Source: Clostridium ganghwense
GTDB taxonomy: Bacteria; Bacillota; Clostridia; Clostridiales; Clostridiaceae
Length of the DNA: 64,000 nucleotides
Reading direction: 5' to 3'
Assembly (NCBI RefSeq): GCF_026735165.1
Contig: NZ_JAPQES010000005.1
Location: forward strand, 48,733-112,732
Part shown: positions 63,201-64,000 of the stretch, piece by piece
Position numbering within the stretch: the first letter of the stretch is position 1
Layout of the letters: every line of letters begins with the position of its first letter
Notes under the pieces: generated by a model
What the model was told of the DNA's origin: nothing
The model's input: only the letters and a program-made list of their open reading frames with translations
Database searches by the model: none
Program-made: the position numbers and the translations under genes

Positions 63201-64000
63201 ACAACTCTGATTTTCTTCTTTAAGTACAGCATTGTAATTTGATTCAGTAACAACTCCATTATGATTCATTGTGAGCGTTTTAACTTCTCCATTTGGAATT
63301 CCTTTGTTTTTTACCTGTATGCTTATACTACTATCAGTAGTATTTAGTAATTCTTCAGTTTTAAAGCTACTGATATCCTTCCAGCTTTTATCATTTATTT
63401 TATATTCCATAGTATCCTCTGCACCTTCAATACTAATAGTTCCATCATCATTAAGCTGTAAATTTACTGAAGGAGCTTCTTTTTCTTTCTTAACTTCTAC
63501 CACTGCTACGTCAAATGTCTTTTGTATCGCTGCTTTATCTGCATATCCCCCTATTGGTTTTAAGCTTAACACCTTGTCTATTACTTTTGTTTTTTCTGTT
63601 ATTAACATCGTTGGATATTCGATTCCTAAATTCAACCCTAAATCTGGTGACTCTAATGCTGTTTTCATTTGTTCAGAACTATTTGCATTATTTACTATTG
63701 ATACAGGTGTATTATTTTTATCTGGCTTAGTATTTTTATCTGGTGTAGTACTTTTATCTGGTGTAGTACTTTCATCTGGTATAGTACTTTCATCTAGTGT
63801 AGTATTTTCATCTGGTATAGTATTTTCATCCGGTGTAGTATTTTCATCCGGTGTAGTATTTTCATCTGGTGTAGTATTTTCATCTGGTATAGTATTTTCA
63901 TCTGGTATAGTATTTTCATCTGGTATAGTATTTTCATCTGGTATAGTATTTTCATCTGGTATAGTATTTTCATCTGGTATAGTATTTTCATCTGGTATAG
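60300..64000 (-). CDS. Large repetitive surface protein, N-terminus beyond right edge
   Basis: The frame is open from the right edge to the stop at 60300, at least 1232 residues; an internal ATG at 63668 is not the true start. The first 100 or so residues in view are a hexapeptide repeat (NTIPDE and variants). After it come short helical linker modules (ESPDLGLNLGIEYPTMLI...VLSLKP; a second copy ESGILGLDFGMDYGTL...VLALRP), three copies of a beta module starting APSVNLQ-x-DGSISI-x-GA-x-STMEYKI with WVKIGDN and KVKYVTDNS, and two copies of a module with LYDSSTGGN and NIFDTLNNVYVSLTEPGKNES. No sortase motif or wall-binding module is seen at the C-terminus (ends LQIPDPV). Probably an adhesin-like exported protein; export signal lies outside the window. 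Confidence 0.85.
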   Translation of the reverse strand, partial: IPDENTIPDENTIPDENTIPDENTIPDENTIPDENTIPDENTTPDENTTPDENTTPDENTIPDENTTLDESTIPDESTTPDKSTTPDKNTKPDKNNTPVSIVNNANSSEQMKTALESPDLGLNLGIEYPTMLITEKTKVIDKVLSLKPIGGYADKAAIQKTFDVAVVEVKKEKEAPSVNLQLNDDGTISIEGAEDTMEYKINDKSWKDISSFKTEELLNTTDSSISIQVKNKGIPNGEVKTLTMNHNGVVTESNYNAVLKEENQSCTIQFLNISDNIKNVWVKIGNNDFTQYKLENNSITIPSPAKDIDDIKIKYITDTSINELKLLMIKVKELRKNDFRGDIQYTFVEISTDYDKKINNNINFQLGVVDSSVNITDVNDLKKNSHIYEVESTYFNICRFTTELLKPENKLYLIATNGDESYIVYTYAQNTKPIDISNKITIINNVDGEDSVIIDNSDGTIPGGSTINIYDSSTGGNNVGTINIDGISTSRISIPANIFDTSNNVYVSLIEPGKNESKRYELIVPNSPEAPSVNLQVNAEGSISINGADSTMEYKIGDAIWKDINQFSTEELVAYTDAAIDIHVRVKEQAEPDGHGSGKITTLTMSNNSVDSQTSYGAVVKKETGFYTIELLNNVNNIWVKIGDKNWTKHGLVDNKVSINTTENIRVKCVTDNSIDELKLLAINNIVIAPQAYDNYIQFNMDNKGDDVTFSIAAIIPSEAETYIINTAQDVEDIINSVDNFGFADYLNDVMEYQGNYRCKHNWIGDMRAYIIAEYQKKKYLVYVSEKFANNIIITNEGQATVNSAGNSEDMKVALESGILGLDFGMDYGTLTYEEKLKVAEKVLALRPQPAFPDRKSIKEAFDTAVSQVVSAKAKSEAERLASILVVNNAEGEDNLIVDNTAGTIPIGTVVTLYDSSTGGNNIGTINIDSTALKSISIPANIFDTLNNVYVSLTEPGKNESERYEFVVPNVIEAPLVNLQADADGSISINGADSTMEYKIGNESWKDISSFETKELLSNNTDTINIQVRVKSVLESGGHESGKITTLTMSNKDKYSHLGYDGLVKKEGNLWSIELLNNANNINNIWVKIGDNDWTKHELVNNAISISTSENHNIKVKYVTDNSVNELNLITVDNIIIDTESGYIEFHVEDDNDITFEVGAVQSSSNTVINDLNDIQANGEILNLWSLSDHNYKYYITYGEYRIFIVVVYKNESHILYVSDMINRELQIPDPV
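63703..64000 (-). repeat. 18-bp coding minisatellite (hexapeptide repeat)
   Basis: Fifteen full 18-base units from 63721, a degenerate one at 63703 and a partial one at the edge encode T-I/T-P-D-E/K-N/S. Units from 63883 to the edge are identical, while those near 63721 differ in several bases (Lys for Glu, Ser for Asn). The array continues past 64000. Confidence 0.95.

Noticed and set aside
63794..63991. A minus-strand frame reading MKILYQ repeats
   Set aside because: It is another frame of the 18-bp minisatellite; the adjoining frame is continuous with the large surface protein.
63703..64000. Regular short repeats that could suggest a CRISPR array
   Set aside because: Units are 18 bases head to tail with no unique spacers, and they are coding.

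Overview
This window is very AT-rich chromosomal DNA from a spore-forming, probably motile anaerobic firmicute, most likely Clostridium sensu stricto. The grounds are the base composition, strong GGAGG-type ribosome binding sites with many TTG and GTG starts, a GerA-type spore germination operon, a SleB-like cortex hydrolase, chemotaxis receptors (one behind a sigma-D-like promoter), a GGDEF and an HD-GYP protein, and Bce-type antibiotic-peptide ABC modules. No tRNA, rRNA, CRISPR array or insertion sequence was seen. Almost all genes lie on the minus strand; the only plus-strand genes are the DUF2167, DEAD-box, MCP, first EamA and SleB-like genes.

Layout. 1-12.5 kb: a minus-strand cluster of two large HEAT-like DUF4132 proteins, a MoxR/YehL-type AAA+ ATPase and a DUF5682 protein that runs off the left edge. 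It resembles the uncharacterised enterobacterial yeh (yehI/yehL/yehM/yehP/yehQ) locus. The upstream DUF4132 gene carries an in-frame TAA. Between the two copies sit the tail of a third copy, an AraC-regulator remnant that runs into a terminator, an orphan helical protein and a secreted DUF2167 membrane protein. 12.6-29 kb: dehydrogenase, GNAT and MarR genes, a divergent DEAD-box helicase, an AI-2E exporter, WG-repeat proteins (one frameshifted at a T7 run), a diguanylate cyclase, an operon of membrane MutS-like ATPase, WYL regulator and GyrI-like protein, an MCP and an rRNA methyltransferase. 29-33 kb: pyridoxamine kinase, then two complete, separately terminated singlet glycine riboswitches in tandem upstream of an EamA transporter, with a second convergent EamA transporter.

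33-39 kb: a germinant receptor operon of order A-B-C-B-C with overlapping genes. 39-48 kb: a BceRSAB-type response regulator, sensor kinase and ABC module, an SLT-like protein that has lost its catalytic Glu, an AlaX-type editing protein and a second BceAB pair without its own two-component system. 48-57.7 kb: TraX-like protein, metallo-hydrolase, soluble MCP, ArsC-like protein, SleB-like hydrolase, Nudix, a kinase-like protein, and a gene set of a 55-residue membrane peptide, an NlpC/P60-like cysteine hydrolase and an OmpR-type two-component system. 57.9-64 kb: a GAF/HD-GYP phosphodiesterase with a large insertion, an RNase Z-like metallo-hydrolase, and a long repetitive surface protein whose 5' part is an 18-bp minisatellite continuing past the right edge.

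Functional themes are cell-envelope stress sensing (two Bce modules and a VanSR/PhoPR-like system), germination and cortex lysis, c-di-GMP and chemotaxis signalling, and the unexplained DUF4132/MoxR/DUF5682 system, which is the best candidate here for undescribed biology. All family assignments come from reading the sequence and from memory of the families; no database search was run.
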